DNA of 64,000 nt. It comes from Choristoneura fumiferana. Its lineage: Eukaryota; Arthropoda; Insecta; Lepidoptera; Tortricidae. The DNA lies in contig NC_133496.1 in NCBI RefSeq assembly GCF_025370935.1, positions 9,940,629-10,004,628 of the forward strand. Reading direction: 5' to 3'. The notes below the pieces were generated by a model. The model searched no databases. It was not told where the DNA came from and saw nothing but the letters and a program-made list of their open reading frames with translations. The translations under genes were made by a program, and so were the position numbers. The number at the start of each line of letters is the position of its first letter. The stretch's first letter is position 1. Positions 10,940 through 21,450 of the stretch are shown piece after piece.

Positions 10940-11146
10940 CTAAGTCTGTTTGTTTATTTATTTATTTGTTTGTTTGTTATTTCATGACGTCTAAACTGCT
11001 GAACCAATTTAGGTGAAAGTCAGTATGCAAATAGTTTGACTCCCGAGGAAGAACATAGAATAGTTTTTATCCTGGAAAATTGCATCGTTCCAGCAGGATA
11101 GTGAAAACCGAATTCTACGCGGACGAAGTCGCGAGTAACGGCTAGT
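10940..11146 (+). mobile_element. Helitron-like (Lep1-type) element
   Basis: Ends CGCGGACGAAGTCGCGAGTA then ACGGCTAGT: a GC-rich hairpin followed by CTAGT, as in Helitron 3' ends. Internal blocks (GCTGAACCAATTTAGGTGAA, TTTTTATCCTGGAAAATTGC) match the other copies. Non-autonomous, no ORF. Confidence 0.7.
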
Positions 11147-12744
11147 TTCAATATATTTGTTAATTTCTAAAGTTCCAGCTTTGAACGCTTTTTATTCTGA
11201 ACGTGTAGGTAGGTAATGGAAATTATTATGAACATTATTTATTTACCAGCAGTATTATTTCGCGCTACAACAACACTTTGACTTTGTGAATGACCAACTC
11301 AAGATAAGCAATATAACACAGTTATATTTCAATCTATAATTTAAAGTTATATCATAAAACTTGAATGGAGTATTCGAAACCCTCATCATCGGTCATCGAG
11401 AACTTGAAAAAACTTGCTGCGTACAAGTACATGTATCGTGTAAATATACGGGACAGTATTCCGGCAAGCAAGTTTGAAAAGCGGCTCGCCGAACAACTTA
11501 TTACAAATTTTACTTTTTTTCACAGTACCTTAGATAAATATGTTCACTTATCTTTTTTGAAAAAACAACCATTAATCTGACTTTCTGTCAGTACTCAACA
11601 ATAACAAACAATTTGTTTTACTCCGTTTTTGTCCGTAACTCAAATGTTTTCAAAATTATTACCTTTATATTATTGTTATTACGAAGTAGGTACCACAAAT
11701 GTGTAGACAATATCAGCAATAAACTTGGCGACTTATAAGATTTTTTTTAGTTAATAACTTGTTTGAAATACAATAGACAATGATTAGATAATATTCCCAG
11801 TAAGTAAGTAAAATGTAGCCTCTTGTGAGTCAATTCCAGCCAGTGTAGCAGCACCAGCGCTGTCTCATTTCAAATAATCACTGTTCTTACAAATGTAATT
11901 AAGAATGCTTTTCCTATGTACTGGGCTAAGAGATGATATTTTTCAAGTCAAAATGACGGCCATCAGATTTCTGGAACTGCTTGTAATATTTTTTCTACCA
12001 GGACAATATGAGATTGCCGTTTTACAATATCGCCTACTCGCTAGAGAAACTTTTAAGGCTTTAAAGGCACAAAATATGTTTTTACACCAAGCTTTCCAAC
12101 AAGTCAGCTAACATGCTTGACGCAGTGTGCACACGTATATTTGACAACACAGGTGCTACTACGCAAGTGGCGAACTTGATTTTTCACTACGAGAGCGTGT
12201 GATCACTTTCACTTTGCCTCGTACGGGTTTCATCTCGTTGGAGCTTTACAAAGAGCCTCTATAACTAGAAGTTCCTTCATTGCTTCTACCACAGATAATA
12301 TATTGCAAGTGTAATACTGCTACATAGTAGTAATAATTTCAGCTCATTAAGACTCCAAGTGCCTGCCAAGCACCAGCAGATGTTCCTGCGCTCTGACTGC
12401 TGGCCGGAGGGTGTGGTGTTCCGTCGTTTTAGGGTAGCGACGAAGACGACGTTCAAAAATCCCTAACTATTTATAGTCTTTTTTTATGTATTTTATGTAT
12501 TTTTGTTTGTATAATTTGAATTTTACAGCGCATTGGTGTTTACTGTAATGCTGTAATTTTTTGTTAAAATAAATAATAATAATAAAAAATAGTACAGTCA
12601 AAACAACTGAACCGCGTACCAGTATGGAAGGAGAGTATCTTTGTGCTACTGGTGTCGTATTGTCATTCTATACACCTTTCAAAGAAATCATAGCAAAATC
12701 GAATGTGAAATAGTCCTATCGAGTACACTATTTAGTGTTCTTTG
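11147..12744. other. AT-rich non-coding stretch, nothing recognised
   Basis: Two open frames (11365-11580 and 11905-12111) have no motif, splice context or promoter that I can support. Confidence 0.4.
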
Positions 12745-12834
12745 CAGGTGCAACGATCTACGTCCTTGTGCAAGGTCCGTCCGAATTGCTACCACCATCT
12801 GGCTCGCTAATCCTGCCGTGAAGCAGCAGTGCTT
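12745..12834 (-). mobile_element. Fragment of a LINE/SINE 3' region (CAAGCACTGCTGCTT family)
   Basis: TGTGCAAGGTCCGTCCGAAT and GCTCGCTAATCCTGCCGTGA match, inverted, the copies at 42236-42479, 44935-45175 and 54530-54640. It directly abuts the next Helitron-like element. Confidence 0.6.
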
Positions 12835-12835
12835 G

Positions 12836-13030
12836 AATGTATGTTTTTATGTTTGTCCGTCTTTCACGTCGAAACGGAGCGACGGATCGACGTGATTTTT
12901 GGCATAGAGATAGTTTATGGGCCCGAGAGTGATATAGGCTACTTTTTATCTCGCAAAAATGCACAGTTCCAGAGGGAACAGCGCGCGATAACCGAATCCC
13001 ACGCAGGCGAAGCCGCGGGCAAAAGCTAGT
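12836..13030 (+). mobile_element. Helitron-like (Lep1-type) element
   Basis: Starts near TGTATGTTTTTATGTTTGTC, contains TTTCACGTCGAAACGGAGCG, and ends GCAGGCGAAGCCGCGGGCAA then AAGCTAGT. The hairpin plus CTAGT end is intact. Very similar to the inverted copy at 34238-34428. Confidence 0.75.
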
Positions 13031-13494
13031 CTCTATTATAAGTTCATATCCGCACGGCCCCACAATAGAACGAAACTCCCACATTATTTTTCGTCATCTA
13101 AAATATTTTTTCTCTCCGTAAACAAAATTAAAAAGAAAACAATGCCTCTTCCATCCTAATCTATGTAGGTAATTATCTTTGCTACAAACTTGTATAAAAT
13201 TAGGAATAATTAACACAATTAGATATTCTCTAAGTAACGGGTTGAACCTTAAAGTGGAAAAAGAAAGAGCTATTAAAACAATTAAGATCGTAAAGATAAA
13301 TACAGCTTACGCATCTTATGTATGGTTATCGCAGGGAAACAGTAATTTAGCTTACATTATTAGAGCTGAGGTGATAATTTTCATATTGGCTTGTGAGTTT
13401 AAATTTTTTACAAACCAGTATTATCTTGTTGTGTGTGTGAGTTGAAATAAAAGTGAGTTCGAGTTTGGGTTTGTGAGTGTTGCGAGTTTTGTAA
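13031..13494. other. AT-rich non-coding stretch, nothing recognised
   Basis: An 88-residue frame (13179-13445) is present but carries no recognisable motif. Confidence 0.4.
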
Positions 13495-13539
13495 TTACGG
13501 GCTTGAGATAGAGACACACGATGTAAACAAAATTATTAC

Positions 13540-13672
13540 CTCGTTAAGTTTCTTGCCGGATTCTTCTCAACAGATGTTTTTCCGGACCGGTAGTAGATTT
13601 TTTGACATTCATAAGTGCTTGTTATAGCCTAAATTGAATAAAGATATTTTGACTTTGACTTTGAATTAGTCA
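13540..13672 (+). mobile_element. Jockey/CR1-like LINE 3' end with (TTTGACT)n tail
   Basis: GTTTCTTGCCGGATTCTTCT, GACATTCATAAGTGCTTGTT and GAATAAAGATATTTTGACTT end in a TTTGACTTTGACT repeat. The inverted, longer copy at 60897-61419 keeps decayed coding sequence, which supports the LINE call. Confidence 0.7.
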
Positions 13673-13679
13673 CTAATAA

Positions 13680-13935
13680 CAAACTTAGAAAAATTGAAAA
13701 CTTTTCATTTTAAAGTTCAATATTTCAAACGAAAATGTATTTTAATAAACAAAAATCTAACAGCAAGGAAACTCGCTTTCACGTAAAAAAAAAGTTTGAG
13801 AGCTACGATGATAGAGACAAACAGACAAATAGACATTAGCGTGAAATTTAGATGGTAGTAACTCAACGTCTAAATGCGCCTATTTTTAACCTCCGACGGA
13901 AAAAGAGGGTAGTTATAAATTGGACCGCTATGTAA
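13680..13935 (+). repeat. Dispersed repeat (GACTTTGTCACTTCAAAGTT family), diverged
   Basis: Contains AAGTTCAATATTTCAAACGA, GAGAGCTACGATGATAGAGA and ACCTCCGACGGAAAAAGAGG, matching 20790-21020 and 60450-60645 with many changes. Confidence 0.45.
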
Positions 13936-14221
13936 TTTGTAGCGCTTAAAACATCACAGCGTATTATCACAAGTTATCACAAGTCAATGTTATTGTAAGT
14001 CAATGCTATTATAAGAATGTAACTGACCTGATTATACATGGGACCAGATCCTGAAACAAACGTTTTGTTATTAATATTATCATGTAATTTATAATGTAAT
14101 GAAATTTGATTTTGATTTAATTAATTTCAATTTATTTGGTTTGACATAGATAGACAGTTTAATTTAATTGGATGAAATGAAACAGAAGTTAATTAATTAG
14201 GCAGTGTACATGAATGTCATG

Positions 14222-14272
14222 GTTTTTTTTACGGGATGATCGTAAAAGTAACAAATTTGGAGTTGAAATAAA
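14222..14272 (+). mobile_element. SINE family 3 tail fragment
   Basis: ACGGGATGATCGTAAAAGTA followed by ACAAATTTGGAGTTGAAATA matches, in direct orientation, the 3' half of the SINE at 16909-17067. Confidence 0.55.
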
Positions 14273-14481
14273 AAAGACTACAGATAACCAATCATAATTT
14301 TATTGCTTAGTAGCGACATCTCTTGTCTGGGTGTGCGGTTAGTTCCAAAAGAGTGTTACGCAAGTGTTACGTCTCTCGATGAGAGCGAAACATAGATGTC
14401 TCTAGTGTTGCTGCTTAAGTAGCGTAGTAGAAAAAGCAATCTGCGATATGTGTGCATAGGAGAAATACGTGTCTGTACTCC

Positions 14482-14610
14482 TGGTCAGTGGTGGTGTAGG
14501 GGTATAGCACGCGGCGCCGAATGCTGAGGACCTGGGTTCGATTCCCAGCGCTGGTCTCTTTTTCTGGTTTTTCTGTGCAACCATGTCTCAGTGTGTATTT
14601 TCGATATGGA
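14482..14610 (+). mobile_element. tRNA-derived SINE (family 3), head portion
   Basis: A box TGGTGTAGGGG and B box GGTTCGATTCC are present and correctly spaced, and the end of the tRNA-like part reads CCCAGCGCTGGTC. The body (TTTTTCTGGTTTTTCTGTGC) follows. The acceptor stem is not paired on the left, so this is a SINE head and not a tRNA gene. Confidence 0.7.
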
Positions 14611-14872
14611 AATTAATTTAATTTGATTTAATGTAATCTTATCGTCTTATTACCATAGTCTCATAAGAATATTGTATACACTAACAATACTTGGATCTAC
14701 TCAGTGATCCGAAAATAAATTATTTTGATTTGATTTTGAATATGACGATCAGCCTTATTGTTTCATTTCTGAAGTAGAAACTGTCATTAAAATTGGTAAA
14801 GCACTTTCTTGGTCGACCATACAAAAACATCGGTGCACGAATCTGTCCCGTAATCGATCGGTTTTATAAAAT

Positions 14873-15118
14873 ATCATCATCATCATCATCATGTCAGCCG
14901 AAAGACGTCCACTGCTGGACATAGGCCTCCCCCAAGGCTCTCCACTCAGACCGGTCTTGTGCTTTCCGCATCCAATGCGATCCCGCGATCTTAACCAGGT
15001 CGTCGCTCCATCTTGTTGGAGGCCTACCGACAGCTCGTCTCCCGGTCCGCGGACGCCATTCGAGAACCTTCTGGCCCCATCGGCCATCCGTCCTGCGAGC
15101 AATGTGCCCCGCCCGCTT
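14873..15118 (-). mobile_element. RTE-like LINE 3' end
   Basis: On the plus strand it begins (CAT)n then GTCAGCCGAAAGACGTCCAC. On the minus strand it encodes a degraded GHIARRTDG / NGVRGPGDELSVG block like the copy at 44110-44343. No target duplication resolved. Confidence 0.78.
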
Positions 15119-15622
15119 TATAAAATATACTACTTACCTTTTAAAAATACACGTTGAATATCTTTTTCACCATTTACTTTCCAGCTTACGTACGCTTGTC
15201 GCGCCTCCACTGAAGAATTCCCTATCGAAAGGATATCTCCATATCTTAAAAATTCCACTACATCTTTAAGATTTAATTTTCAGCTGTGCGTTAACGAGTC
15301 AGTGAGATAATCAAAATTTTCTGAAAGTTTACAAGAAAATAATATACTCCAAAAACGTCACTTCTCATGCCATATATTTTCTAAGTAAGAGCTGGTGCGA
15401 AAATGCATCATATCAACAACATTAAACATAGAGAACTAGTAAGATTTATAATGTTCCGTGACCAGGGTTAAACCTATGACCCCAGCCAGCATCGTGTGAT
15501 AGCGCAGACTTACAATGTAGAAAATGAATGCCAGAGACTTTAATAATAGAGTATTTATATCTCTAGTGATAAAAAGTTGGAGACAGTTAAGTTTCTCTAC
15601 ACTAAACTAGATGAGAATGCTA
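15119..15622. other. Non-coding stretch, nothing recognised
   Basis: No supported gene or repeat. Confidence 0.4.
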
Positions 15623-16171
15623 TGGTAGGCTAGTGGTTTGACCTGCGGCCTCTAAAGCAGAGGGTCGTGGGTTCGAGCCTGAACTCGCTTCTCTGAGTTC
15701 TTAGGAATTCATGCGCGAAATAACATTTTGAATATCTTGAGCTCTATGGTGAAGGAATACATCACACAACCTGCACACACCTAGGTAGTGAGTCTGTGGT
15801 GTGTATTTCGATCGTAGAATCCGCCAGATCATGTAATTAGCATATCGTGAAATGGCGCCATTCCATGAATGGCTAAGGGACATCCGCCATATCGTTCAAA
15901 ACTCGTTAAACGAGTTTCCTAGTGAAGTTTAGGCAGATCATGAAATTCCTAGGCATATCATGAAAAGCCGCCTTATCATGAAATGGCGCCATTTCACGAT
16001 ATGCCTAGGGATTACGTGATCTGGCGGATTCTACGATCGGCCGCCGATATGTATAAAGTTCCCACAATGGGCTCGCGTGGGAACAACGACTGAAGCCCTA
16101 CCATACTGAGAAAAGGTCTGTAGTTGGACGTATAAATGGTACCAATGGCCAATGATGGTAATGAAGAAGTG
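15623..16171 (+). mobile_element. SINE family 1, diverged, split by an inverted-repeat element
   Basis: The A box (AGGCTAGTGGT) and B box (GGGTTCGAGCC) head starts the element. The tail part (GTTCCCACAATGGGCTCGCG) resumes at about 16056. A hairpin element sits between at 15809-16039, and the 3' end is cut by a MITE at 16180. Confidence 0.7.
15809..16039. mobile_element. MITE with long terminal inverted repeats and central hairpin
   Basis: The left arm starts CGATCGTAGAATCCGCCAGA and the right arm ends with its exact inverse. The arms continue with ATATCGTGAAATGGCGCCAT on both sides. A central stem AAACTCG/CGAGTTT (15899-15917) makes the whole 231-base unit self-complementary. No ORF. Target duplication not certain (possibly TGTAT). 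Confidence 0.8.
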
Positions 16172-16179
16172 TTGCTGAG

Positions 16180-16439
16180 GGTTCTCTATCGTTTGCCCCA
16201 ATTTCATATGCCAGAATGTATCGTTTTCTAGAATTTTCATTTGCCATAAAGTAATTTATTTCTGAAATAGTAATTTCTTCAGAGTTGATATTAAACTAAC
16301 CTAACCTAACCTACTGCATTATATATGATGAAATTTAAAAAAATCCTGAAAACAGCACGGTTCTATATATTTTATGGCAAACGTTGGTATGGCAAGTGAA
16401 ATTCGGGCAAATGAAATTCGGGCAAGTAAAGGAAAACGG
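16180..16439 (+). mobile_element. hAT-type MITE, 260 bases, 8-base target duplication
   Basis: Starts GGTTCTCTATCGTTTGCCCC. It is flanked by TTGCTGAG at 16172-16179 and 16440-16447. A second copy of the same family lies inverted at 43639-43887. Both carry TTTATGGCAAACGTTGGTAT and a (TTAGG)n-like run. The 8-base duplications suggest a hAT transposase. Confidence 0.8.
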
Positions 16440-16447
16440 TTGCTGAG

Positions 16448-16601
16448 CTCATCACCATCATCATATCAGCCATAGGACGTCCACTGTTAGACATTAGGCC
16501 TCTCCCATAGACTTCCAGTTGCCTCATTGGAAGCAGCTTGCATCCACCGTGAACCCGCGACTTTAACCAGGTCATCCGGCCATCTCGTTGGTGGACGATG
16601 G
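16448..16601 (-). mobile_element. RTE-like LINE 3' end
   Basis: Inverted tail CACCATCATCATATCAGCCA, then AGGACGTCCACTGTTAGACA, followed by the coding block for DLVKVAG-like residues. It abuts an (ATTGT)n non-LTR tail at 16606. Confidence 0.75.
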
Positions 16602-16605
16602 TTAG

Positions 16606-16720
16606 ATATAATACAATACAATACAATGACTCTTTATTGTACACCAGAAATAGTAAGCGATACAGAAAACAGGTACACAGAAAGAAAACTACAAGGCAAA
16701 CAATAGGCGGCCTAAACCTG
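16606..16720 (-). mobile_element. Non-LTR tail with (ATTGT)n end
   Basis: ATACAATACAATACAATGAC, CTCTTTATTGTACACCAGAA and CAAACAATAGGCGGCC match 8742-8862. Orientation is minus. Confidence 0.68.
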
Positions 16721-16807
16721 ACTTAATGTATTTATATAATGTAATTGTTATGTTGAGTGAATAAATAAACTAAACTAAACTAAACTAAAAAGTAGTGATG
16801 AAGTTAT

Positions 16808-16908
16808 TGAGCGGGTTCGTGTGAATAGTATGTCTGTCACTGGGATTTTTTTTTAACGCAGAATGAATCTCGAATATGATATTATTTACACGAACCCCTC
16901 TCAATAAG
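16808..16908. repeat. Inverted repeat pair around a 100-base unit
   Basis: The left arm TTATTGAGCGGGTTCGTGTG faces the right arm CACGAACCCCTCTCAATAAG. This may be a very small MITE. Its right end is the target duplicated by the SINE at 16909. Confidence 0.5.
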
Positions 16909-17067
16909 ATTGGTTTTTTGGAATCTTTTTGTATTTTTTATTTCAATTCCAAATTTTTTGTTACTTTTACGGTCATCCCGTAAAACCTATATCGAAAACA
17001 CAAACTGAAATATAGATGCACAGAAAAACCAGAGAAATAAGACCAGCGCTGGGAATCGAACCCAGGT
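16909..17067 (-). mobile_element. SINE family 3, 5'-truncated, 14-base target duplication
   Basis: On the plus strand the inverted tail (GGAATCTTTTTGTATTTTTT) comes first, then TTACTTTTACGGTCATCCCG, the body and the B box (GGGAATCGAACCC). It is flanked by CCCCTCTCAATAAG at 16895-16908 and 17068-17081. The A box is lost. Confidence 0.82.
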
Positions 17068-17081
17068 CCCCTCTCAATAAG

Positions 17082-17588
17082 TTTATCATAATTATTATAT
17101 GTATTTCCTGTTTTCCTTTTTTATCTTTGCGTTTTTCATTTTTCTATACAACACCAAACAGTTAATCTGATTTGCTTTATAATACCAAACAGAGCGTTTT
17201 TATTAACAAGTTACTCTTAAAATGAGAGAAGCATTTCCATATCAATTCAAAAATTCTCATGATACGAGTATTTTATTGATTGATATTCTTTCCAAAGTTG
17301 ATTTAAATTTTAACTTCCGTTGTTACATCACCTGAAGTCATAATGGTTACGGATATGCAAAAGGTTTATCTAACCTCGTGGTTAGACTGTGTCCACACTT
17401 ACGTAATGTCTAGAACATCCGTGCCACGAGTGTGACCGCAGCTTTAAGGTCAAAGACACTTGGCACAGCTTAAAAGAGCCGAGTCTCTTGTAAAACAACT
17501 GCTTAGCACTGTTTAGTTTTAAAAAGAAAATTAACTATTAAAAAAAAATCGTTCAAGGACAAAAATATTAAAATGGGAGCTACATTTT
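17082..17588. other. AT-rich non-coding stretch, nothing recognised
   Basis: No supported gene or repeat. Confidence 0.4.
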
Positions 17589-18243
17589 TTAGGATTCCGT
17601 ATCCGAAATGGCAAAAACGGAACTCTTAGTTTCGCCATGTCTTTCTGTCTGTCCGTCCGCGGCTTTCCTCAGAGACTATCAGTGCTAGGAAGCTATAATT
17701 TTTGCACCCTTGTAATTTTGCACATATTCACCTGCGATAACAAAAGATTTTATTTTTATTTTTATTTGTATATTTGATATTAATTATGTAACAACTATGA
17801 CGACAAAATTATAACAAACAATTTTGAAAAAAAAAATTTTTTTTTGGGGTACCTTCCATGGACCTAAAAAGTGGGCGTGTTTTTTTAGTGTGGGGTATCG
17901 TTGGATAGGTCTTTTAAAATAATTGTGGAGTTGTCAAGACTATTTTTCGATTCAATAATGTGTTTGCTAAATATTCAACTTTAAAGAGCAATTTTTCATT
18001 AAATTCGAACGTACCCTCAAAAAAATTCACGATGGTAGTAAGTAGGTATATCCAACTTACAAGGAAAACTTTAACGGCTAAATTTGCTTGAGAATGATTA
18101 TTAGTCGAAGAGCAAATAACAGCCTAAGGTATAAAAACTTAAAAGATTCCGAACAAAATACAAAATTCATAGAAAACTATTACATTATTTTATCGTAATG
18201 GCTACGGAACCCTATCTTGTGCGTATCTGGCACCCTCTTGGCT
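17589..18243 (+). repeat. Dispersed repeat of the GGTTCCGTAGCC family
   Basis: Begins with TTCCGTATCCGAAATGGCAA, has CTGTCTGTCCGTCCGCGGCT, GTGTGGGGTATCGTTGGATA and ends CGTAATGGCTACGGAACCCT near CTTGGCTGGTTT. The same order is seen at 36555-37063 and partly at 21088-21450. No coding capacity. Confidence 0.65.
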
Positions 18244-18270
18244 GGTTTATTTTATTAACATGTTTTTTCT

Positions 18271-18296
18271 TAGAGAGAGAGAGAGAGAGAGAGAAT
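18271..18296. repeat. (GA)n microsatellite
   Basis: About eleven GA units. Confidence 0.85.
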
Positions 18297-19047
18297 TTAT
18301 TTACACATATTCGATACACAGAAAAAACACGTTAGGAAGAAATAATAATTAAAAAAAAAATCGAATAGTATAAATTGGAACCCACTCAGCATAACACCAT
18401 AGCATAGCGCTGGTTTATGACTCAACAGATGTAATAAATTATATGAGCTGTGAGTGTTCTAAAACTGCATTTTTATTACCTATTAAGTAAACCCTATCCC
18501 GCAAAAATTTTAAATTATCCCATCTTATTGCAACTCTATATTAAGAAATGTTATGTGAAAAGTGGTTCTCCAGTAGGTTTTTTATTAATTCCTACTTATT
18601 GCACGTCTAAAATCCTCAAGAAATATATCACCCAAAATTACAAAATCAGCTCGGAGTTTTAAAAAACGCTAACAGGTTTTAATGCCAAGTGATCCATCTG
18701 CTCACTTATACAGTTATGTGACCAATTCGTAACTTCTAAAAAGAAACCGAGAGTGTTATAAATTTTGACTCACGAGCTTTTAACGGTCTATGTGAACCTT
18801 GTTCAGTATGAAATAAGAACTACAATTCAAAAGTGAATATATAAATTAATTATACAAATTTAATGACTTTGGTCATTGAATTTGATAAGACATTAATAAA
18901 AATTGCTGCTTACGTTAACTTGTTGCGAATTTCTTTTAACTAATGTAGCCACTTTGTCACTGAATCGGCACTTTAGATATACATAAACGACACAAAATGA
19001 GTAACTAATTAAATAAATTATTTGATAGCTGCTCTTGATTTCGTCTG
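18297..19047. other. AT-rich non-coding stretch, nothing recognised
   Basis: No supported gene or repeat. Confidence 0.4.
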
Positions 19048-19230
19048 CATTTGCGACGAATTCGTTTATCATGTGGCCGCGGCAAGTATACCATTTTTCG
19101 GGATAAAAAATATCCTATGTTCTTCCCAAGGTCTCAAGCTATCTCTTTAACAATTTTCATCACAATTGGTCGAGTACTTTAAGCGTGAAAGCGTAAAAAA
19201 CAAGTAACCATACTTTCACATTTAAAATAT
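19048..19230 (-). mobile_element. Helitron-like (Lep1-type) element, diverged
   Basis: Carries TCGGGATAAAAAATATCCTA, TGTTCTTCCCAAGGTCTCAA and TACTTTCACATTTAAAATAT in the minus order of the family. The CTAGT hairpin end is eroded. Confidence 0.55.
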
Positions 19231-19633
19231 TTCTAAAAATAACTAATAAATAATTTTGAACATTATCGGGTGCCTTAAGTTTATCATTAATGTTTAAAAT
19301 AAAGATTTAGTTAAAATAATGTTAAAATTAACAAAAAAAAAATGAATATGTTAATGAAATCGGATAATATAATGTTCCTAAATGCATGAATGCCTTTAAT
19401 ATTTAAATTAGTTACTTATAGTTTTGTAGCGACTTTATCAATATTTTTTTGTATAAATAACAATAATAATACATACACATTTGTTTTATGTTTTTAAATC
19501 TTTTTTTAAAGAGGTTTGTCGCTCGTAATTCTCATGTCCTGACTTCTTATAACAGAGTCTGACATATTACGAGCACGAAAAAGGGGTTTAGGCACTGAAT
19601 ACAAGTACCTACTTGTACTACTTGTAAAGGTAT
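19231..19633. other. AT-rich non-coding stretch, nothing recognised
   Basis: No supported gene or repeat. Confidence 0.4.
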
Positions 19634-19880
19634 GCAAGTTGAAATGGCAATCAAATGGGCCACATCGCTCGAAGAACATAACCGTTGGGGGAGAAAAGTC
19701 CTCGAGTGGCGACCACTAACCGGAAGACGAAGCGTTGGCAGGCCTCTCTCTAGGTGGACTGACGACATCGTGAGAGTTGCGGGAAACCGGTGGATGCAAG
19801 TGGCGTGTTGTCATTCATTGTGGCGTTCTAAGGGGGAGGCCTTTGTTCAGCAGTGGACGTCTTCCTGCTGATGATGATGA
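19634..19880 (+). mobile_element. RTE-like LINE 3' end
   Basis: The 79-residue open frame gives WGRKVLEWRPLTGRRSVGRP, then RWTDDIVRVAGNRWMQV, a C-terminal tail of RTE-like polyproteins. It ends GGCCTTTGTTCAGCAGTGGA then (GAT)n. Heavily 5'-truncated. Confidence 0.82.
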
Positions 19881-20071
19881 GGCACCGAATACGACTTGGT
19901 CTTTTGTTTTGAAGCTTTATAACGAAAAAACAAAGACGTCGCAGGGGCACGAAGAGCTGGCAGCTATCCCGGACAAGAATTGACTTAGCTATTCAGGAGG
20001 TAACGCTACTAGCACTTTCAGAACCTTGCCTAAGGGAACTCCTTTAAATATTATGTTTTAGTTTTTTTATG

Positions 20072-20372
20072 CCGTGGTGGCCTAGTGGTTTGACCTATCG
20101 CCTCTCAAGCAGAGGGTCGTGGGTTCGAACCCCGGCTCGCACCTCTGAGTTTTTCGAAATTCATGTGCGGAATTACATTTGAAATTTACCACGAGCTTTG
20201 CGGGAAGGAAAACATCGCGAGGAAACCTGCACATACCTGCGAAGCAATTCAATGGTGCGTGTGAAGTTCCCAATCCGCACTGGGCCCGCGTGGGAACTAC
20301 GGCCCAAGCCCTCTTGTTCAGAGAGGAGGCCTGTGCCCAGCAGTGGGACGTATATAGGCTGGGATGATAATG
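20072..20372 (+). mobile_element. SINE family 1, full length, 12-base target duplication
   Basis: tRNA-like head with A box TGGCCTAGTGG and B box GGTTCGAACCC. The body includes TTACCACGAGCTTTGCGGGA and GGGCCCGCGTGGGAACTACG. The tail is GAGGCCTGTGCCCAGCAGTG then TATATAGGCTGGGATGATAA. Flanked by AGTTTTTTTATG at 20060-20071 and 20373-20384. Open frames inside it are shadows. Confidence 0.88.
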
Positions 20373-20384
20373 AGTTTTTTTATG

Positions 20385-20789
20385 TACGGATTGCTGTAGG
20401 TGTATAAATAGTTATAATTTAATTATGTTGTTAATTAAATTGTGATGTAAGTTTTTTTTTACGTTGAGGGTTGGGACGTGTGAGCTACATTTTTGTGCAG
20501 TGTTTCTTTACGTATTCGATCAATGTTTAGAAGTTAGTTTAAAATAAATGATACTAGTGTTAAATATCATAAATCTGCCATGATAAATTCAAAATTTGTT
20601 CCACATGTACGTTACGTAAGTTTTCGATAGTGAAAGTGATAGACGGACATCCGGAATTGCCCATGAATATGCAGAATAAAATTGCGCGTGCGATTTTGAT
20701 TTAGTTTTTCGTTGACCTAGTTTGTACAGGCCATGGCAAAAGTAAGTCGGTTGTCAACCATAACTTTTTAAAGATATAACCTAAACACA
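20385..20789. other. Non-coding stretch, nothing recognised
   Basis: No supported gene or repeat. Confidence 0.4.
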
Positions 20790-21020
20790 AAAAGTTAGAA
20801 CACCCCCGACATTGTCACTTCAAAGGTAAATATTTCAAAAAGGGCTGAACCGATTTTGTTAAAACATATCTAATAACCATCGCTAGAAAACCTGCTTTCA
20901 AATAAAGAAACGGTATTTAAATCGGTGCACCCGTTTAAGAGCTACGGTGCCACAGACAGACACATAGACACACATAGCGGTCAAACTTATAACACCCCTC
21001 TTTTTGCGTCGGAAGTTAAT
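20790..21020 (+). repeat. Dispersed repeat (GACTTTGTCACTTCAAAGTT family)
   Basis: AACACCCCCGACATTGTCAC, CGTTTAAGAGCTACGGTGCC and CACATAGCGGTCAAACTTAT end in CTTTTTGCGTCGG. The same block is found at 60450-60645. Confidence 0.65.
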
Positions 21021-21087
21021 AAAACGTAAATAAGGCTCTTCATGTAAATAGCTAGAGTCTTCTTCTAAGTTGCTACTCTTTAGACAT

Positions 21088-21450
21088 TTTAGACGTTTTT
21101 AGGGTTCTGTCTGTCTGTCTGTCTGTCTGTCCGTCCGCGGCTTTGCTGAGGGACTATCAATGCTAGAAACTAGAATGCTGTAATTTTGCACGGATGTATA
21201 TGTAAACTATGCCGACAAAATGGTACAATAAAAAATTCAAAAAATTTTTTTACGGTTCCTCCCGTAGACGTAAAGTGGGGTTGATATTTTGTTTCTCATC
21301 CAACCCTATAGTGTGGGGTATCGTTGGATAGTTCTTTTAAAACCATTTGGGGGTTGCTAAAACGATTTTTCGATTCAGTGATTTGTTTGCGAAATATTCA
21401 ACTTTAAAGTGCCCCCCTCTCTAAAATTTAAACCAGTGGGTGGAATTTTA
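21088..21450 (+). repeat. Dispersed repeat of the GGTTCCGTAGCC family, partial
   Basis: Has a (CTGT)n run, CCGTCCGCGGCTTTGCTGAG and GTGTGGGGTATCGTTGGATA, matching 17589-18243. The right part is lost. Confidence 0.6.

Noticed and set aside
12758..13084. 108-codon frame on the minus strand
   Set aside because: Runs through a LINE tail fragment and a Helitron-like element; chance frame.
14482..14556. tRNA-like sequence with A and B boxes
   Set aside because: The acceptor stem is not paired on the left and it continues into a SINE body, so it is a SINE head and not a tRNA gene. The same holds for 20072, 60350-60422 and 63420.
16297..16317. Telomere array (CCTAA repeats)
   Set aside because: Only about three units, part of a MITE, and present in both copies of that MITE; not a telomere.
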